Assembly: GCA_905182405.1 (NCBI GenBank)
Contig: CAJJBQ010000001.1
Location: 620,001 to 684,000 of the forward strand
DNA from: Akkermansiaceae bacterium
Lineage (GTDB): Bacteria; Verrucomicrobiota; Verrucomicrobiia; Verrucomicrobiales; Akkermansiaceae
DNA: 64,000 nucleotides
Reading direction: 5' to 3'
This document shows positions 16,096 to 26,033 of this stretch, piece after piece (positions within the stretch are counted from its first letter, which is position 1; each line of letters begins with the position of its first letter). The notes under the pieces are model-generated. The model was not told the origin of the DNA, ran no database searches, and saw only the letters and a program-made list of their open reading frames with translations. Position numbers and translations under genes: made by a program.

Positions 16096-17331
16096 ATGAA
16101 AGTCTTTTTGATTTTAGGGTTGTTGGTTGGGTCCGCGGTACTGGCGCGGCAAGCGAAGGAAGGGGACAAGGATGTCAATTATGATGAGTCGAAGGTACCG
16201 GCGTATGACTTGCCGGAATTGTTGGTGACAGTAGAGGGGAAGCGGATCACGACGGCGGAGGAGTGGCGGACGGTGAGGAGGCCACAGATTATGTCGTTGT
16301 TCAGTAATCTAGTCTACGGACGGGTGCCGGAGCCATCGACGCCGTTGAAGATAACGTTTGAGGAGGTGAAGAAGGACAAGAATTTTATGGGAGGGAAGGC
16401 GACGCGGAAAGATGTCGATATTCAGCTCAAGACTGAGAGGGGAGAGAAGACGATGCGGATTGTGGTGTATGTGCCCAACGGAGCGAAGAAACCGGTGCCG
16501 GCGATTATGAAACACAGTTTTAACAACACGCGCTCTGATGATTTTGATAGGGCATTTCTTAATAAGGATTGTTTAAAAAATGGATGGCCGTTGGGGAAAA
16601 TTCTTGATGCGGGGTTTGCGTTTTGCGCGGTGTATCACGAAGATTTGGTGGGGCACAATGAGGTGGAATTTCGAAACAGCATCCACGGATTATTTTATCC
16701 GAAGGGGCAGAGTTTTCCGAAGGCACAGGAGTGGGGCGTGCTCGCGGCGTGTGCATGGGGAGGGATGCGGGCCTTGGATTATTTGGAGACTGACGGAGAT
16801 ATCGATGCGAAGCGCGTGGCGGTGATGGGTCACTCGAAGATGGGAAAGACGGCGCTTTGGACGGCGGCCCAGGATGAGCGGTTTGCGATGGCAATCTCGG
16901 CTCAGTCGGGGTGTGGGGGCGCGGCGCTGTGGCGTCGGAAGTCGGGCGAGACGCTCAAGAAGATGGTGACGCGTTTTCCTTATTGGCTATGCCGCAATGC
17001 GCAGAAGTTTGTCGAGCAGGAAGATGACCTTCCAGTGGATCAGCACATGTTGTTGGCGTGTATCGCGCCGCGGCCGGTGTATGTCCACAGCGGGGTGGAG
17101 GATACTTGGGCGGATGGTCGCGGGGAATATCTCTCGGCGTATCACGCGAGCGAGGTGTATCGCTTATTTGGGAAGAAGGGACTGGAGAGTGAGGAGTCAC
17201 CACAAGTGGGACGGGCGATGATGGCGGGGGAAGTGGGGTATCACATCCGGGAGGGGGGACACTCGATTGAGGTCTGGGATTGGGAACGGTTTATCGAGTT
17301 TGCCTCTAGGCATTTGGGTGAGAAGAAGTGA
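16096..17331 (+). CDS. Glucuronoyl esterase, carbohydrate esterase family 15
   Basis: 411 residues from the ATG at 16096, which has a purine-rich AAGGTGGAG just upstream; the signal peptide is MKVFLILGLLVGSAVLA. The alpha/beta-hydrolase core has the CE15 nucleophile motif VMGHSKMGKTALW (Ser247), DERFAMAISAQSG after it and the catalytic His in IREGGHS (His389). CE15 enzymes cleave ester bonds between methyl-glucuronic acid and lignin or other alcohols. The canonical acid after the nucleophile (SGxGG with Glu) appears as SGCGG here. An acidic residue in EDTWADGRGEYL could replace it, as reported for some bacterial CE15 members. The enzyme is probably periplasmic or secreted and suits deacylation of glucuronoxylan-like material. 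Confidence 0.85.
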   Translation: MKVFLILGLLVGSAVLARQAKEGDKDVNYDESKVPAYDLPELLVTVEGKRITTAEEWRTVRRPQIMSLFSNLVYGRVPEPSTPLKITFEEVKKDKNFMGGKATRKDVDIQLKTERGEKTMRIVVYVPNGAKKPVPAIMKHSFNNTRSDDFDRAFLNKDCLKNGWPLGKILDAGFAFCAVYHEDLVGHNEVEFRNSIHGLFYPKGQSFPKAQEWGVLAACAWGGMRALDYLETDGDIDAKRVAVMGHSKMGKTALWTAAQDERFAMAISAQSGCGGAALWRRKSGETLKKMVTRFPYWLCRNAQKFVEQEDDLPVDQHMLLACIAPRPVYVHSGVEDTWADGRGEYLSAYHASEVYRLFGKKGLESEESPQVGRAMMAGEVGYHIREGGHSIEVWDWERFIEFASRHLGEKK

Positions 17332-17421
17332 TGGATCTCACGCATCCAATGTCGTCGAGCAGGATGAAGAAAATGTTAGGTTTCCTTGATTCGGTCCCGT
17401 ATTCCTGCGCCCGGAGCAAAT

Positions 17422-17446
17422 CCTTAAAAAAAGAGGATTTTTAAGG
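17422..17446. promoter_or_regulatory. Perfect 9-bp inverted repeat upstream of the esterase operon
   Basis: CCTTAAAAA and TTTTTAAGG are separated by 7 bases, 61 bp before the start of the next gene and 90 bp after the CE15 gene. A T-rich stretch follows (17456-17466). It could be an operator for the 17508-24326 operon or a weak terminator of the CE15 transcript; the AT-rich stem makes the terminator reading less convincing. Confidence 0.3.
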
Positions 17447-17507
17447 TAATACACCTTCTTTTTAGTCTGTAATTAAAGGGTCACCGGTTCTCCAACAAAT
17501 CCAACAA

Positions 17508-18698
17508 ATGAAAACAAAAGGTAAGATTCTCGCATTAGCAGTCCTGTTCGCCGGCGCCCTCACAGGGTCGGCGGCCGATACCCTCAAGGTGTTCATCCTA
17601 GCTGGTCAGTCAAATATGGTGGGCCATTCTAGGGGCCATACCATTGCCACTTTGTTTAATTCAGACGGCCCTAAAGACAAGGAACTGAGCCAATTGGTCT
17701 TCAAAAAAGATTCGAAGGCGTCCAAGGCCATGTTGGACGAGCAACTGGTCCGCGCAAGAAAAGGCGATGAACTGAAAAAGAAAATAGAGACCATGACAGA
17801 TGCCGATGCAAAAGCGGCCGCTGAAGCTGAAGTGGAAAAAATCAAAGCGGCCGGTGAGGCCTACAAAAAAGGGATCGAGGATTCTCTTCTTGTCTCGGAT
17901 CGAGTTTACATCAATTCGATTTCAGATGGCAACCGAAAGTCAGGCAAACTCAGCATCGGTCATGCCGGTCATGGCCCCACCTCAATCGGGCCGGAATACA
18001 GCTTTGGTCTTTCCATCGCAGAAAAAATTGATGGCCCCATTTTGTTGATCAAAACTTCATGGGGCGGCAAGTCACTGAACTATAATTTTCGTCCGCCTTC
18101 AGCCGGAGAATACCAATTGGATGATAAACAAAAGGCCAGTGCCAAAGCTGATGAGATCAAGAAGAATGCCAGTCTCAATTATCGCATGATGAATGAAGCT
18201 GTTCATCAGGTTCTGGACAATCTTAAGAACAATCACCCGGCTTATGACTCGAAAGCGGGTTACGAGATCGCTGGTTTTGTCTGGTTTCAGGGCTACAATG
18301 ATCAGTTTTCGGACGCCTTTCGCGACAGCTATAAGGATAATATGGTCCACTTCATCAAAGACGTGCGGAAAGAGTATAAGACACCGAAAATGCCCTTCAT
18401 TATTGGTGTCTTAGGCACGGGTCAAACCAAGGAGAAAGTTGCTGAAAATGCTGTTTCTGTTGGCCAACGTGAAGCAGCCCAAGCTCCTGAATTCAAAGAC
18501 AACGTCCTGGCGGTTGAGAGTTACACCCAATATGCCCTCGATTCCCTCGAGGTTTTTAAAAAGGGTTGGCCCAAGCATTTCCTTGAGTGGGACACCGTTG
18601 GCAGCGACCGCCCGTATCACTACCTGGGCAGTGGTAAATTCTTCGTTCGGCTAGGCGATTCCTTCGCAAGCTCGATGGCCGAACTCATCGCAAAATAG
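17508..18698 (+). CDS. Sialate O-acetylesterase-type (SASA/CE6-like) carbohydrate esterase
   Basis: 396 residues with signal peptide MKTKGKILALAVLFAGALTGSA. The SGNH-type nucleophile motif is ILAGQSNMVGHSRG (Ser35). Later conserved pieces are LIKTSWGGKSL, the FVWFQGYNDQ block (equivalent to the WYQGE block of the family), and a C-terminal PYHYLGSGKFFVRLGDSFA carrying the His. A coiled, Lys/Glu-rich insert (about 75-125) separates the first two motifs. These enzymes remove acetyl groups from polysaccharides. It is first in a tight run with the DUF6288, EEP and second SASA genes (20, 3 and -8 bp spacing), which suggests one operon for decorated polysaccharide. Confidence 0.82.
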   Translation: MKTKGKILALAVLFAGALTGSAADTLKVFILAGQSNMVGHSRGHTIATLFNSDGPKDKELSQLVFKKDSKASKAMLDEQLVRARKGDELKKKIETMTDADAKAAAEAEVEKIKAAGEAYKKGIEDSLLVSDRVYINSISDGNRKSGKLSIGHAGHGPTSIGPEYSFGLSIAEKIDGPILLIKTSWGGKSLNYNFRPPSAGEYQLDDKQKASAKADEIKKNASLNYRMMNEAVHQVLDNLKNNHPAYDSKAGYEIAGFVWFQGYNDQFSDAFRDSYKDNMVHFIKDVRKEYKTPKMPFIIGVLGTGQTKEKVAENAVSVGQREAAQAPEFKDNVLAVESYTQYALDSLEVFKKGWPKHFLEWDTVGSDRPYHYLGSGKFFVRLGDSFASSMAELIAK

Positions 18699-18718
18699 AA
18701 GTAAGAGCATGTGAAATC

Positions 18719-21211
18719 ATGTCTATCATAAAACGATTTGCAATTGCGATCCTGCTCTTGGCTCTGCCGATGGGCGCGTCAGCCAACACCCTGCCGGCTG
18801 GTAAAGACACCAAGGATATCATGATTGGCGTGACCGGAATGTTTGTCGCCCTTAAGGGCGGGGAACTGCAGGTGACACAGATCACCCCGGACACCCCGGC
18901 GGCCGACACGCTTGAGAAGGGAGACGTGCTCCTGGCGGTCGACGGAAATTCGCTCGAAATCCAGGATCCGCGCCACCCGCTCGGTTTTGCGATCAATGCG
19001 GCCGAGGGTCGCGACGGGAAGATGAAGTTCTCGATCGAGCGCGGCGGGGTGAAGAAGACGGTCGTGGTTCAACTCGACTCGCTCGGCAGCTACGGCACGA
19101 CCTATCCGCTCGAGTGCAAGAAGTCGCGGAAGATCGTGGACGAGACGGCGTCGTTTATCCTGAAGCACGGCGGGCCGGGCGGTGGGATCAACGGGAACCT
19201 CGAGGCCTTGTTTCTGCTATCGACCGGCGAGAAGAAATACTTGCCTACAGTCGAGAAATACGCAGTCGGTCTGGCCGCAAAGGGGCCCGGAACGAGCACT
19301 TGGTCGATTGGCTACAGCGGAATTTTCCTGGGCGAATACTATCTCGCCACGGGCGACAAGCGGGTCCTGCCCGCACTTGAGGCCAGGTGCAAAACCCTCA
19401 GCGCAGGCCAGTATTTCGGCGGCTGGGGGCACGGGACAAGCAACTGCGGGCCGGGCTATGTCACGGGCGGATTATTGCATGCCGCAGGCGACCAGGCCCT
19501 AACGACCTTGGTCTTGGCCCGCGAGTGCGGGGTGAAGGTCAATGAGAAGACCTATGATGACGCGCTGAGTCTCTTCTTCCGCTACGCCGGTCGGGGCGGC
19601 GTGCCTTACGGTGATCATCACCCCGAATTGTGGTGGTCGTCGAATGGCAAGAACGGCGGCTTGGCCTCGGCCCTGACTCTCCTTCCGGACAAGAAATTCC
19701 AGGCAGGCGCCCAGTTATTGGCCTTGGCCGAGACCGACACCTATTTCGGTTGCGAAGGCGGACATGGCTCGTGCTTTGGCAATCAGACGTGGCGGAACAT
19801 CGTCGATGCGCTGGTCCCCGAGCAGCACAAGAACTCCTACTGGCGTCACAAGGATCAGATGATCTGGTTCTACGAACTGTCCCGCATGCCGGGTGGAGGG
19901 TTCCGGACACCATGGTTCCCGGGGCACGGCACGATTGGCAAGGCGCCGCTCTACCAGACCGGCCTGATTGCGATGACTTACACTTCGTATCTCAAGAAGC
20001 TCCGGATCTGTGGCAAGCCGCGCACCGAGTTCAGCGTTCCGCACAGGCCGACCGCGGTCGAGCTGGCCCTGGAAACGGACGACTTTCATCGGGTTGACTT
20101 CATCGACGGGATCGTGATCAAGGAGCAACCGCACGAAATCGCGGCGGTTTTCCAGACTCTCTTCAATGAAGACGGCACGATCAAGTCAAGCAATGCCAAG
20201 GCATCGATCAACGACAAGCGGAAGAAACAGATGCCGGTCGAGTGGTATGCAAAATTGATGCGCCACTACTCGCCGACGGTACGCGACTGGGCCGCCCACG
20301 GACTAGGTTTTCAGGGTGAAAAGGCTCTTTTGGAAATCAAGAAGGCCCTAGCCAGCGACGACGGGCGCCTCCGCGTGGCAGGCCTCGATGCGATCAGTTG
20401 CGCGACAGGCTGGGGCATCGGCAAGACGAACTCGAACATCACCCCAGAGATGATTAAGGCGCACTTCCTACCTCAAATTCTCAAGCCGCTCCAGAATCCC
20501 AAGGCACCGATGTGGGAGAAGCGGCACGCCCTCATGGCGCTGAGTTGCTGTGACCCTGCTGCAATCAACGATCACATTAATGTGGTCACGCCTTACCTCA
20601 GTAACCAGGAATGGTGGCTGCGTGCCGCAGCGTTTACGGCATTGCTTCCGCTAATCCCGGAAACTGAGACCTTCCGCTCTGCCTTGCCCGCGATGCTTGC
20701 GAGCTACGACGCCGACAGCAACCTGCCCAGCCGCCGCTGGGGCGCGACGAGCCTCTTCAAAACAGCCATCGCGAAAAATTCCGAACTCAAGGACGAACTC
20801 GTTGCTGGCATGGCCGACTCAGTCAACCGCATCAAGCTCCGCGAGGGCTTCAAGCAGCCGATCGACCGGAACAACATTTTCGAGACGCTGCGCTACATCG
20901 ACATGCAGAAGCATCCGGAACACGCGATTCCGTTTCTGCCGGCGATCGAACGAACTTATCCGTCCATGGCAGCCTTGCCGGCGAGCTGGACGATCCTCGG
21001 CGCCCGCTGGGGAAATATCGGCTTTGCCAAGGCCGCCGCACAGCTGGGCGCAGACGGCAAGCCGTTCATCGCTAGCATGAAACGAATCCAGCCGAACCTC
21101 GAGGCCCGCTGTGCCAAGAAGGACCATCAGGGCGCCACTCTGCAGAAGGCCCTGGATACGCTCAAGATGGCTGTTAAGGACTGGGAGGAAGAATTTGGGG
21201 AAGTTCGTTGA
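18719..21211 (+). CDS. DUF6288-type exported protein with PDZ domain and helical repeats
   Basis: 830 residues with signal peptide MSIIKRFAIAILLLALPMGASA. Residues about 35-125 form a PDZ domain (LQVTQITPDTPAADTLEKGD, VLLAVDGNSLEIQDP). Residues about 145-450 look like an alpha/alpha toroid (repeated helices with GGGINGNLEALFLLSTGEKK, GYVTGGLLHAAGDQALTTL, GYSGIFLGEYYLATGDKR). The rest has HEAT-like helical repeats (WAAHGLGFQGEKALLEIKKA). I associate this architecture with DUF6288 in Planctomycetes and Verrucomicrobia, function unknown. The toroid suggests a glycan-active or glycan-binding role; that is inference. It lies inside the esterase operon, 20 bp after the SASA gene. Confidence 0.7.
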   Translation: MSIIKRFAIAILLLALPMGASANTLPAGKDTKDIMIGVTGMFVALKGGELQVTQITPDTPAADTLEKGDVLLAVDGNSLEIQDPRHPLGFAINAAEGRDGKMKFSIERGGVKKTVVVQLDSLGSYGTTYPLECKKSRKIVDETASFILKHGGPGGGINGNLEALFLLSTGEKKYLPTVEKYAVGLAAKGPGTSTWSIGYSGIFLGEYYLATGDKRVLPALEARCKTLSAGQYFGGWGHGTSNCGPGYVTGGLLHAAGDQALTTLVLARECGVKVNEKTYDDALSLFFRYAGRGGVPYGDHHPELWWSSNGKNGGLASALTLLPDKKFQAGAQLLALAETDTYFGCEGGHGSCFGNQTWRNIVDALVPEQHKNSYWRHKDQMIWFYELSRMPGGGFRTPWFPGHGTIGKAPLYQTGLIAMTYTSYLKKLRICGKPRTEFSVPHRPTAVELALETDDFHRVDFIDGIVIKEQPHEIAAVFQTLFNEDGTIKSSNAKASINDKRKKQMPVEWYAKLMRHYSPTVRDWAAHGLGFQGEKALLEIKKALASDDGRLRVAGLDAISCATGWGIGKTNSNITPEMIKAHFLPQILKPLQNPKAPMWEKRHALMALSCCDPAAINDHINVVTPYLSNQEWWLRAAAFTALLPLIPETETFRSALPAMLASYDADSNLPSRRWGATSLFKTAIAKNSELKDELVAGMADSVNRIKLREGFKQPIDRNNIFETLRYIDMQKHPEHAIPFLPAIERTYPSMAALPASWTILGARWGNIGFAKAAAQLGADGKPFIASMKRIQPNLEARCAKKDHQGATLQKALDTLKMAVKDWEEEFGEVR

Positions 21212-21214
21212 ATC

Positions 21215-22174
21215 ATGAAACAACCGATCCGTCTTTTACTGAGGTCTCTCATTTTCTGCTCATCCGCCTTCGCGATCGAGCCGGAGGTGCCGGGTGACTC
21301 TGGTGCGAAGCCCGCTGCCGAAAACGTGCGCGTGATTAGCTACAATATTCACATGTGGCAAATCGGGGTCGATGATCTCGCTGCCGTCATCCGTAAATCA
21401 GAGGCTGATATTGTTGGTCTGAACGAGGCTTGGGACGAGAAGAAAAACGAAGCAATTGCTGGGAAGCTTGGATACAATTCCGTCTTCGGTGGTCGCTCCC
21501 CAACCGAAAAACACCCGGCGAAAGCGCACACCATCAATGGGTTTTATATGCCGCAGGTCCTACTAACGAAGCACAAGATTATCCGCTCCGAGGTCTTCAA
21601 TGCGATGGCGGTAAAGGATCATGAACGCTTCGACCCGGATGTTCCGATCTATCGTGGTGGAACCATGGCACTGCTGGAAACCGCGAAGGGGAATCGCTTG
21701 GTGGTATTCGTTTTGCACCTGCATCCGTGGGGTGACGGGAGCAACGAGAAGATGACCTCAATGCGACTCAAGGAGATCGAGGGAATTCAGAAAAAACTCG
21801 AACCCTACCGCGGTCTCCCGACTCTGATCATGGGCGACTTCAACACGCGTTCGCATGTCGATGTTCGTGGAGAATGGAAGGTGACACCTTACCTGGCCGA
21901 TCACGGCTACAAGGATCTCTATCGCACGACACATCCAGACAAAAAGAGCAGTCCGGGATTGACCTGTGGCGAAAGCCGAATCGACTACATCTTTTACAAC
22001 AAACACTGTTCGGCAGTCAGTAGTCAGGTTGTCAAAGACGGTGTTTTTGAATCGCTGGGCTACGAACATTCGGACCATCTCGCAGTTTCCGGCGTCCTGG
22101 CAATCCACCTCGCGACCGGCGATCCACGTGAAGCACAAGACAATCACCAGAAAGGAAAAACGAAACATGATTAA
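21215..22174 (+). CDS. Exported endonuclease/exonuclease/phosphatase (EEP) superfamily hydrolase
   Basis: 319 residues with signal peptide KQPIRLLLRSLIFCSSAFA. EEP motifs appear in order: VRVISYNIHMW (Asn), IVGLNEAWDEK (Glu), VVFVLHLHPWG, LIMGDFNTRSHVD (Asp/Asn), SRIDYIFYN and EHSDHLAVSGVL (Asp/His). These are the metal-dependent phosphodiesterase residues of the DNase I-like fold. An exported member may act on phosphodiesters of lipids, nucleic acids or glycans; the substrate cannot be read from sequence. It starts 3 bp after the DUF6288 gene and overlaps the next esterase by 8 bp, so it belongs to the same operon. Confidence 0.85.
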   Translation: MKQPIRLLLRSLIFCSSAFAIEPEVPGDSGAKPAAENVRVISYNIHMWQIGVDDLAAVIRKSEADIVGLNEAWDEKKNEAIAGKLGYNSVFGGRSPTEKHPAKAHTINGFYMPQVLLTKHKIIRSEVFNAMAVKDHERFDPDVPIYRGGTMALLETAKGNRLVVFVLHLHPWGDGSNEKMTSMRLKEIEGIQKKLEPYRGLPTLIMGDFNTRSHVDVRGEWKVTPYLADHGYKDLYRTTHPDKKSSPGLTCGESRIDYIFYNKHCSAVSSQVVKDGVFESLGYEHSDHLAVSGVLAIHLATGDPREAQDNHQKGKTKHD

Positions 22175-24326
22175 AATTAATCAGCGGAAAAACGACGCCG
22201 GAGGTTTCATAAAACTGCCATGCTTAGGATTGGCTCTCATCCTATGCGCCGTGACCGGCGCGGCTCATGCCAAGCAGGAAGAGAAGCCGGAATTTCGCTT
22301 TGCGGCGATTCTCAATGACGGGATGGTTCTCCAACAGGAGAAGCCGATCAAAATCTGGGGCTGGGCCAAACCGGACACGCAGGTGTCCGTGACCCTGACG
22401 CAGGACGCCGCCAATGGAACCACCGCCGTGGAGGCAGCGGTCCAGTCTGGCACCCGAAAGGGAGTCGCCGTAAAAACCAGCGATGATCACTCGGTGAGGA
22501 TGCGCTACGAGGAGAAGAACCCACCGAAGTTCTCCCCAAAAACGATCAAGACGACTGCTGGGGCGGATGGAGCGTGGTCCGTGACACTCGCCCCAGCCAA
22601 GGCGAGCTTCCAGGAAACCTGGATCGTTGCGAAAAGCAGTGGGAACACGCTTGCGGTGGAGAATGTCTTGATCGGCGAAGTCTGGGTCTGCGCGGGGCAG
22701 AGCAACATGGGGTGGGGGAATTTTAACCGCAAGGAGCGCGTCGCCGCTTCGTCGGACTTTCCCGGTATGCGCTACGTGGCGTGGCACGATTCGTATTACA
22801 AGCCGCTCGACGATGTCCGCAGCAAGATCCGCTGGCAGGAGTGTTCGCCGGAGGCCGCGAGAGGTTTCTCCTCGGTGCCCTATCTCTACGGGATGTTCCT
22901 GCACCGTTACCTAAAGGTGCCGGTGGGGATCATCAACGTCGCGCGCGGTGGAACGACGGGCGACACCTGGTGCCTGCGTGAGGAACTTGACAGCCTGCAG
23001 CACATCACGGTGAAGGAAAGTCTCCGCAAGTACGACGTCGAAACGGCCATCTGGGACAATCCGGCCGAGGTGAAGCGCATCATGGTCGAATGGGAGCAGG
23101 CTAAAGTTATCGCTAAAATTGAACACGAAGAGAAACTCGCAAAGGCAAAGGGCGAAGGAAAAAAGGAGCCGCGTTTGCGCCTGCCAAAACAGCCTGCCGA
23201 TCCGCGCAGCGGGTGGAGTCCGCCGGCAGCTTTGTTCAACGCTACGGTGGTCCCAATCCGCCACCTTGGAGTACGAGGGATACTCTACTACCAGGGCGAG
23301 AATAACGTCTTCGGGCGCTGGACGCGCTACGAGCACACCTTTGCCAAGGTTCCAGTTTCCTTCCGCAAGGCCTTCGGCGATGAGAATCTCCCCTTTGGCT
23401 GCATCAGCCAGCCGGGATGGGGAGCCTTCGGCACCGACCCGGAGGTCGAAACCGTGACGGGTGGCTACGCTATGATCCGTGACATCCAAAGGCGCGCGCT
23501 GAAAGACGACTCGAACGCCGCTATGATAGCGACTTACCCGACCGGGAATTCCTACATCCATCCGGGAGAAAAATTCCCGGTGGCCGAGTATGCCTCGCTC
23601 TGGTCGCTCGCCAAGGTCTACGGCCAAGCGATCGTGCACCGCGGCAACCACTTCGAAAAGATGGTGATCAAGGATGGCAAGGCGCAGGTCTACTTCGATT
23701 CCGATCCGGTGGTCTACGAGCGGTGGAAGCACATCGAGAATAACGCCTCGTGGCAGGTCCTGCCGCAACCCCGCCAGGGCAAGGCAGCCATCAAGGGTTT
23801 CATCATCGCAGGGAAGGACCGCCGCTGGTATCCTGCCCAGGCACAGGAAAATCGCGTCGAGGGCACCTGGACGATCGAGGTCCGGAGCGATCTCGTGGCC
23901 GAACCGGTGGCCGTCCGTTACGGCTGGGCCAACTGGCCGACCGGCAATCTGGTGGGACGCGAACGCCTCCCCGTTCCTACCTTCCGTACCGACGACTGGC
24001 CGATCGTCGAGGGCGTGAGCTACTCGGAGGCGGCCAAGAAGGCTTCCACCGACAAGATCAAGGCGATGGAGAAAGAAGGGAAGACCTTCGCCCTCGATCG
24101 TAAGCTCCGACAACTTCAGCTCGACCTGCCCAAGCTGGAAACGGACCTCTACAAAGGCGACGCGAAGAAGCAGTTAGAGAGCAAGCTCGCCAGGATCGAA
24201 ACCATTCTGGATGAACTGCAGAAGGATTCGTGGCTTTCGAAGAATCTAGAAAAAGATTTCCCCACAGCGGTCGAACAGCTCAAAGCCATACGTAATGCCT
24301 TGCGTCATCATGAGACACACGAATAA
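22167..24326 (+). CDS. Large sialate O-acetylesterase family protein
   Basis: 719 residues. The ATG at 22167 overlaps the EEP stop by 8 bp and precedes a signal region (FIKLPCLGLALILCAVTGAAHA), so I prefer it to longer frames. It starts with the beta-sandwich typical of sialate 9-O-acetylesterases (ILNDGMVLQQEKPIKIWGWA). The nucleophile motif is WVCAGQSNMGWG. A block VGIINVARGGTTGDTWC follows, then GILYYQGENNVF. A charged insert lies around 23100-23180, and the C-terminal end (after about residue 610) is a Lys/Glu-rich helical region that looks like a coiled coil. Expected role: removal of O-acetyl groups from sialic-acid-like or other sugars in the periplasm. Confidence 0.85.
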   Translation: MIKINQRKNDAGGFIKLPCLGLALILCAVTGAAHAKQEEKPEFRFAAILNDGMVLQQEKPIKIWGWAKPDTQVSVTLTQDAANGTTAVEAAVQSGTRKGVAVKTSDDHSVRMRYEEKNPPKFSPKTIKTTAGADGAWSVTLAPAKASFQETWIVAKSSGNTLAVENVLIGEVWVCAGQSNMGWGNFNRKERVAASSDFPGMRYVAWHDSYYKPLDDVRSKIRWQECSPEAARGFSSVPYLYGMFLHRYLKVPVGIINVARGGTTGDTWCLREELDSLQHITVKESLRKYDVETAIWDNPAEVKRIMVEWEQAKVIAKIEHEEKLAKAKGEGKKEPRLRLPKQPADPRSGWSPPAALFNATVVPIRHLGVRGILYYQGENNVFGRWTRYEHTFAKVPVSFRKAFGDENLPFGCISQPGWGAFGTDPEVETVTGGYAMIRDIQRRALKDDSNAAMIATYPTGNSYIHPGEKFPVAEYASLWSLAKVYGQAIVHRGNHFEKMVIKDGKAQVYFDSDPVVYERWKHIENNASWQVLPQPRQGKAAIKGFIIAGKDRRWYPAQAQENRVEGTWTIEVRSDLVAEPVAVRYGWANWPTGNLVGRERLPVPTFRTDDWPIVEGVSYSEAAKKASTDKIKAMEKEGKTFALDRKLRQLQLDLPKLETDLYKGDAKKQLESKLARIETILDELQKDSWLSKNLEKDFPTAVEQLKAIRNALRHHETHE

Positions 24327-24411
24327 GAACGAATCATGAATGCGACCCATTTTTTACTGCTGTCTCGCGTCTTTACTTGAGGCCAAGTATGCACGCTCTT
24401 AAAGCGCCGGA

Positions 24412-26007
24412 ATGAAGACCTTAAAATCGAAATATGATGTCGCAATCGTCGGAGGCGGCCATAACGGACTTGTTGCAGCCTGTTATTTAGCTAAGGCGGG
24501 GATGTCCGTTTTGGTGTTGGAGCGCAATGACGTGCTTGGAGGGGCAACCCTTTCCCGGCAAGTGTTCCCCGGAGTGGATGCCAGGCTTTCTGTTTATTCA
24601 TATCTTGTTAGTCTCCTTCCTCAAAAGATCATCGATGATCTTGATCTTAAGTTCCAACTCCGTTCGCGCAAAACCGCCTCTTGGACTCCTAGTTTTCACG
24701 ATGGAAAACTCCGGGAACTCTTGATTCAAAATAATTCATCCAGTGCTAACCGGGAGGCCTTTGCCGAACTCACCGGAAGTGATAAAGATTACGAGGGCTA
24801 CCTCAAACTCCAGGAATTGGAAGAGTCAGTCACCAAAGCAATCTGGCCCGGTCTCATTAGCCCCATGGTCTCCCGGGAAGAATTGCGAAGCCGTCTCGAC
24901 AAGGACACCCGCATTGCGTGGCAGGCACTGATTGAGGAACCGCTTGGCGATCTCATTGAGCAACACATCTCCGATGACCTGATTCGCGGACTCGTATTCA
25001 CCGATGGCAGAATCGGCGTTTCTACCTATCCTCACGACCCGTCCTTACTGCAAAACAAATCCTTTCTTTATCACATCATCGGAGGTGGCACCGGCGAATG
25101 GAAAGTCCCCGTTGGCGGAATGGGTGTGCTCGTCGAACAACTGCACAAAGTGGCACATGCTACCGGCAACACGACATTCCAAACCAACGCGAAAGTCATC
25201 CGAATTGACAACGGAGCAAGAGATTCCACGGTCACATTTGAGCACGACGAAAAGGAACACCAAGTTGACGCACGATTCGTTCTTTGCAACGCCTCGGCCC
25301 ATGTCCTGAATCAACTTACCGATGAAAAGAGTGTCCCCTTGGATAAGGTCGTCGAAGGCGCCGGATTCAAAATCAACATGCTACTCAAGAAGCTTCCCAA
25401 ATTGTTGTCAAATCGCCATACGGCAGAGGATACTTTTTCCGGAACCGTTCATATCGACGAAGGGTATCAACAAATGATAACCAGCTATCAGGAAAGTATG
25501 AAGGGAAACATCCCAACCAGACCGCCGGGAGAAATCTACTGCCATACTCTGACCGACGATTCGATTCTCTCGCATGATTTGAATCAACGCGGATACCACA
25601 CGCTCACTTTCTTTGGCCTAGATATGCCTTATCGGCTATTTAAAAAAGATAATGACCGGGTCCGCGACGAAGTTCTCTCCCGCTACCTCACCGGCATCAA
25701 CCAATTTCTCCGTGATCCGATCGAAGATTGTCTCGCAAGTGATGGTAACGGAGATCCCTGTGTCGAAGCGATGAGCGCCTTTGATCTCGAACAAAAAGTA
25801 CACCTTCCCAAAGGCAATATTTTTCATGGAGGTCTCTCCTGGCCTTTTGCTGAATCAGATGAGGAAGTGGGGCAATGGGGTGTCGAAACGAAAAACCCGA
25901 ACATTTTCCTCTGTGGCTCTGCGGCCAAACGGGGCGGGGCGGTCAGCGGAATTCCCGGCCATAACGCCGCCATGAAAGTGATGGAATTGAGCGAAAATAA
26001 TCGCTGA
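24412..26007 (+). CDS. FAD-dependent oxidoreductase, phytoene-dehydrogenase/PYROXD2-like
   Basis: 531 residues without a signal peptide, hence cytoplasmic. The N-terminus has the dinucleotide-binding motif VAIVGGGHNGLVAACYLAKA followed by VLVLERNDVLGGAT. The C-terminus has the second flavin motif NIFLCGSAAKRGGAVSGIPG. The middle includes GGGTGEWKVPVGGMGVLVEQ, typical of phytoene-desaturase-like (PYROXD2) proteins. The usual substrate of this subgroup is unknown. Carotenoid desaturation is not supported, since no crtB/crtI-type neighbours occur. It follows the esterase operon by 85 bp. A 14-codon frame in that gap (24337-24381, MNATHFLLLSRVFT) could be a relic of another gene's signal peptide. 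Confidence 0.85.
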   Translation: MKTLKSKYDVAIVGGGHNGLVAACYLAKAGMSVLVLERNDVLGGATLSRQVFPGVDARLSVYSYLVSLLPQKIIDDLDLKFQLRSRKTASWTPSFHDGKLRELLIQNNSSSANREAFAELTGSDKDYEGYLKLQELEESVTKAIWPGLISPMVSREELRSRLDKDTRIAWQALIEEPLGDLIEQHISDDLIRGLVFTDGRIGVSTYPHDPSLLQNKSFLYHIIGGGTGEWKVPVGGMGVLVEQLHKVAHATGNTTFQTNAKVIRIDNGARDSTVTFEHDEKEHQVDARFVLCNASAHVLNQLTDEKSVPLDKVVEGAGFKINMLLKKLPKLLSNRHTAEDTFSGTVHIDEGYQQMITSYQESMKGNIPTRPPGEIYCHTLTDDSILSHDLNQRGYHTLTFFGLDMPYRLFKKDNDRVRDEVLSRYLTGINQFLRDPIEDCLASDGNGDPCVEAMSAFDLEQKVHLPKGNIFHGGLSWPFAESDEEVGQWGVETKNPNIFLCGSAAKRGGAVSGIPGHNAAMKVMELSENNR

Positions 26008-26033
26008 CCCTCAATCAATTCAATCGCAAGAAC

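Noticed and set aside
22911..24113. Leftward open frame of 400 codons antisense to the large SASA esterase
   Set aside because: Shadow frame of a GC-rich gene with clear family motifs on the other strand.
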